From the NCBI RefSeq assembly GCF_019175285.1, contig NC_056527.1, positions 17,885,986 to 17,949,985 of the forward strand: 64,000 nt of DNA, read 5' to 3'. Positions 60,790 through 64,000 of the stretch are shown one piece after another (the first letter of the stretch is position 1; every line of letters starts with the position of its first letter). The notes under the pieces are model-generated. The model did not search any database. It was not told where the DNA came from and saw nothing but the letters and a program-made list of their open reading frames with translations. Origin of the DNA: Sceloporus undulatus (Eukaryota > Chordata > Lepidosauria > Squamata > Phrynosomatidae). Made by a program: the position numbers and the translations under genes.

Positions 60790-61810
60790 ATTTACAATTT
60801 ATCTGTGTGCTGTCCTTATATCCTGCCAATCTTGTTAAGGAAAGGTGTATTAGTCTCAGAAAAGTGATTCTGCCCTGGCAGGATACTAATACAGTCTCAT
60901 GCTTATGTATGAACAGAAGCTGAAATCCTATTTGGAACTGATAGTAACACCCCATCAGTGGTTTTTCCCCCCCAGATTGGCGCCATGGAGGTCAGGGAGG
61001 ATGAAGGTGGCCAGCCAGGTGATGGCACAAGGGAGTTTCCCTTGCATACCCCTGCAACTCATTAGTGTCTGTTTAAGGTTGGCGAGACAGAGCTGTGTCT
61101 GGGATGGTGTGGTTGAGCATAAAATGTTGCACAAGGTGATACTGGATTTCTCTGTACAATTGAGAAAATATCCCCTTTTTACTAGTGCAAGTCACCAAGA
61201 GGATTTTGACTATAAATATCGGGGGTGGATGGACACTGCAATTTTATACAAAGCTACCTAAGAATATGCATTGTTGAACTCAAATGGTTTTACTTCCAAA
61301 AAAAGTATGGACAGTTATATTTCATGAAAATAAATTTTGAATAAGGCCATGTTTCTTGCTAACAGTCTCAATTTTAAAAAAAACAGTTTCTAATGTCAGA
61401 CAAGTCAAAATTTAACATACAGTAGTTGTACAAGGGTTTGAGTATCAAAGTATTCTTTCCCTTCAGATACTTTGCAGGGAATCCAAAGGACTGGGCTACT
61501 AGAGTAACTTTTAGCAACTGCAAATATGCATCATTGTTTCCCTGCCAATTCTACAGTAGTACTTTTAAGTACCAGTTTTAATGGACTGGTGGTGTAAATG
61601 TCCAGGTTTAAGCTATGAAGGAAACCTGATACAAAGTCGCCATGAACTTGTCATCCAGAACCTGGCCATAAACTCTGGTGGGAAAAAAATAAAGCAGTTT
61701 AAATAGTATGAATTTCCTTGAAGAACGGTTTCACAAGGCAAGCTGCAAGTATGCAACAGTTTTTGGGAAAGGGTTATGAAGATAAAGAACTGCTTTTTTG
61801 CTAAAGGGAA
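60790..61810. other. Intergenic stretch, nothing recognised
   Basis: The open frame at 60899-61261 has no familiar domain. No named repeat. Confidence 0.4.
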
Positions 61811-61814
61811 GAGA

Positions 61815-62345
61815 ATATTTGGGATGTATCCATACTGCAGAATTAAAGCTGTTTGACACCATTTACTGCCACAACTCTATCCTACAGAATCCTGGGATTT
61901 TTAGTTGGGTAAGGCACCATTGTTCTCTTAACAAACCAGATGGAATACCTCACTATACAGCCACTGTCTCTAGGCACTCTTTTTTCAAAGACAAAAAAGA
62001 TTGGCGGGATACAGACCGCCCTCGTTTGTTGTGCGAGGGAGCTGCAGCAGACAAACCGCACAGCTCCCTCGCACAACAAAAAGAAGCCGCAAAAAGCAGC
62101 TTCTTTCTGCGACGCCAATGGCGCACTTGCGGCGTCATGAAGGTGCCGAGATGTGCGGACGCTAGGTGTCCATCATGTCAAAATGGCGGCGCCCATGTGT
62201 ATAGGGCACCGCCATTTTTATGCCCTCGTTACGTGCAAGGGGCAAGGCACATCAGGAAGCGCCACCCCTCGCACATAACAATGACGCCCAATAGGGCCCG
62301 TCTATACAGCACCATTGTTAGTATTCTTTACATACTCATCACTGA
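61815..62345. mobile_element. Palindromic MITE half, interrupted by a GC-rich MITE
   Basis: Bases 61815-61950 have TCCATACTGCAGAATTAAAG and ACAGAATCCTGGGATTTTTA, one arm of the CTGCAGAA palindromic family. It is followed by the element at 62003-62312. Confidence 0.6.
62003..62312. mobile_element. GC-rich MITE with strong internal hairpins
   Basis: The ends GGCGGGATACAGACCGCCC and GGGCCCGTCTATACAGCACC are roughly complementary. Inside, perfect 19-bp arms (62026-62044 and 62061-62079) face each other. A second pair is AAAATGGCGGCGCCCATGTG against its near-inverse ending CACCGCCATTTTT. Confidence 0.8.
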
Positions 62346-63490
62346 GTCATTAAACTCTATGGGTGACTTTAGACTGGTAACTCTTTTGTAACCCATCCTA
62401 TTAGAGGTGTTATGAAGATAAAGTGGGAAAGATTCACCTTGACTCTTTGAAGGATTATATGGCACTTGGACTCATAAAAAGAATATAAACATAATATGCC
62501 ATTTTCCTTTGGGCCGCATCTGCTGCTCAACTGACTGGATTTCTTTGTCCCTGCTGACCAAAATTGCTGGCAGTAAGGAATGTACTGTCTTTCATTCCTG
62601 TCATCTTAAATAAGATACTGATGAGCCCTGACAGTATTTTTTAAAAAGCATTTAAATAATCTGAGAACATTATTGGGCACTCTTGTCGTCTTTCTCTGTG
62701 CTACAAAGAAGTGTAAAGTAATACATTCTCGAGAGGCACCCAGAAATGAAGTAGCTTAGAGAAAAATCTTGCATTGCCTCGATTTGCTTAAAAATGTGTT
62801 CTGTATTTTGCACAGCTGCTGCTGGAATACTAACTCATTGCCATGTTTTAAAACAGAATTGGTCAAAGTGTGTCCCTCAGGAGTCAAAAATGATTTTGAA
62901 AACCAAACAGCAAATGCCTCAAACATGTCTGGAGGGCATGGAAGCATATTGGCCATGTTTTTGTGCCTCTGTGGGCCCTTTAAGGCTCAGGAGAGAGGTC
63001 ATTTTTTAAAACAGGAGATGAACAAGAACATAGACTCCAATTGTCCTGATTTGGCAAGGACAGTCCCAGTTAATCCCCTGTTGGTGCACATTTGCAGCTG
63101 ATGTTAAAATGTCCTGGTTTCACTTTCCTTCTCCCGCTTTGCCCCTTTGTCCTCAGGTTTCTTGAATTGCTGCTAAGCGATTGTAAAGTGCAAAACCAGA
63201 TTGTATTCAACTCAGCCAGTGGAGCTGAGAAGAGGGCAGGAGAGGGCAGAATTTTGTCCTTCCCAGAATTGTAAATTGCTCCAGCTTCTTCCTCATAGCT
63301 TTTTAGATCTTGACCACGCTCTGATGTTGTTTGGCCCCTTGAATCCTGATTATAATTTGTGAAATGTTGGAGGGTATAGAAGAAATGTTTTCCAGCCACT
63401 ATCTCTAGTTTTTTTAAAGGTCTCTCCTGGATCTAAAAGGGCCCAAAGGGACTCAAACACCCACAAGAGACCAGGAGGGGGAGGGGTTTA
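62320..63490. other. Intergenic stretch, nothing recognised
   Basis: Short open frames (62769-63101 and 63070-63399) lack known motifs. No named repeat. Confidence 0.4.
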
Positions 63491-63499
63491 AACAATTAT

Positions 63500-63501
63500 T
63501 T

Positions 63502-63533
<32 letters not shown>

Positions 63534-64000
63534 TTTTATTTATATTTCATCTGTAGTAATTTGTATTGTTGTAATTTTATGATTGCAATAGAAACAACAT
63601 TACAAGATAAAAATACAATTTCATATAAAATACACTCAATAAAGCAATAAAACCGCTATCAATACAATACATAGACTAAATCACCATTTAAAATACATAT
63701 CTTTACAAACAGAGGTGGGGTATTTCTAATTCTCTTATAGCAGACTGGGTGGATAGGCCTGCTGGAAGAAATCTGTCTTAAATGACTTCTTAAAGGCATC
63801 TAATGTGGTAATGAGACGGATCTCCTCCGGCAAGCCATTCCATAATTTAGGAGCTATGGCAGTGAATGCTCTGTGGGAAGTTGTTGTTAACCTGGTGTTT
63901 ACATACTCTAATAAGTTCTTCCTGGTTGTTCTGAGAGTGCGGCGCGGATTGTGTAGGGAGAGGCGTTCCTTCCAGTAATTCAGTCCCAAGCCATGTAGGG
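63500..64000 (-). mobile_element. L2-clade LINE 3' end, antisense, running off the window
   Basis: It begins with (TAA)n at 63506-63535. The minus-strand frame 63735-63989 has RLSLHNPRRTLRTTRKNLLE and HRAFTAIAPKLWNGLPEEIR, L2 ORF2 C-terminal motifs. It closely resembles 22440-22790. Confidence 0.88.

Noticed and set aside
60451-60867. 138-codon open frame downstream of CUL2
   Set aside because: It lies mostly in a GC-rich MITE with TCA flanks and shows no domain.

Overview
The window is vertebrate nuclear DNA, most likely from a squamate reptile (lizard or snake). This rests on its repeats: many tRNA-derived ACA/Sauria-type SINEs, RTE-BovB and L2/CR1 LINE fragments, and dense hAT, PIF/Harbinger-like and Tigger/pogo-like MITEs. 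I do not assign a genus. Only one protein-coding gene is recognisable.

That gene is a complete CUL2 (cullin-2) on the + strand. I can trace 20 coding exons from the ATG at 18193 to the TGA at 58877. They sum to 2238 nt, which is 745 codons plus stop, the length I recall for human CUL2. Phase is kept across every junction, with no stop or frameshift. Cullin-2 is the scaffold of CRL2 ubiquitin ligases (Elongin B/C and VHL-box receptors at the N-terminus, RBX1 and NEDD8 at the C-terminus). The neddylation lysine falls at residue 689. Two introns have unusual splice signals: the first coding intron has U12-type (minor spliceosome) donor and branch-point motifs, and the intron after residue 663 has a GC donor.

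Layout. 1-1780: repeats, including a long TA/CA minisatellite. 1790-2420: first CpG island, with two reverse CCAAT boxes and a good leftward splice donor, possibly the promoter of a divergent neighbour; CREM is the candidate from amniote gene order. 2430-9100: repeats and unique intergenic DNA. 9100-10050: second CpG island with a perfect NRF1-type site, the probable CUL2 promoter and non-coding exon 1. 10050-18170: first intron. 18171-58877: coding exons among introns full of transposons. 58878 to about 59345: 3' UTR with AATAAA signals. 59346-64000: downstream intergenic repeats, ending in a minus-strand L2 fragment.

Most of the rest is a layered record of transposition. Several insertions can be dated relative to each other from exact target-site duplications and from one element interrupting another. 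I found no rRNA or real tRNA gene, no CRISPR, and no second protein-coding gene. The most notable non-genic items are a MITE resembling mammalian MER2, a CpG-rich 105-bp tandem repeat inside a TA-flanked MITE, a perfect 19-bp hairpin in a GC-rich MITE, and several nested insertions.
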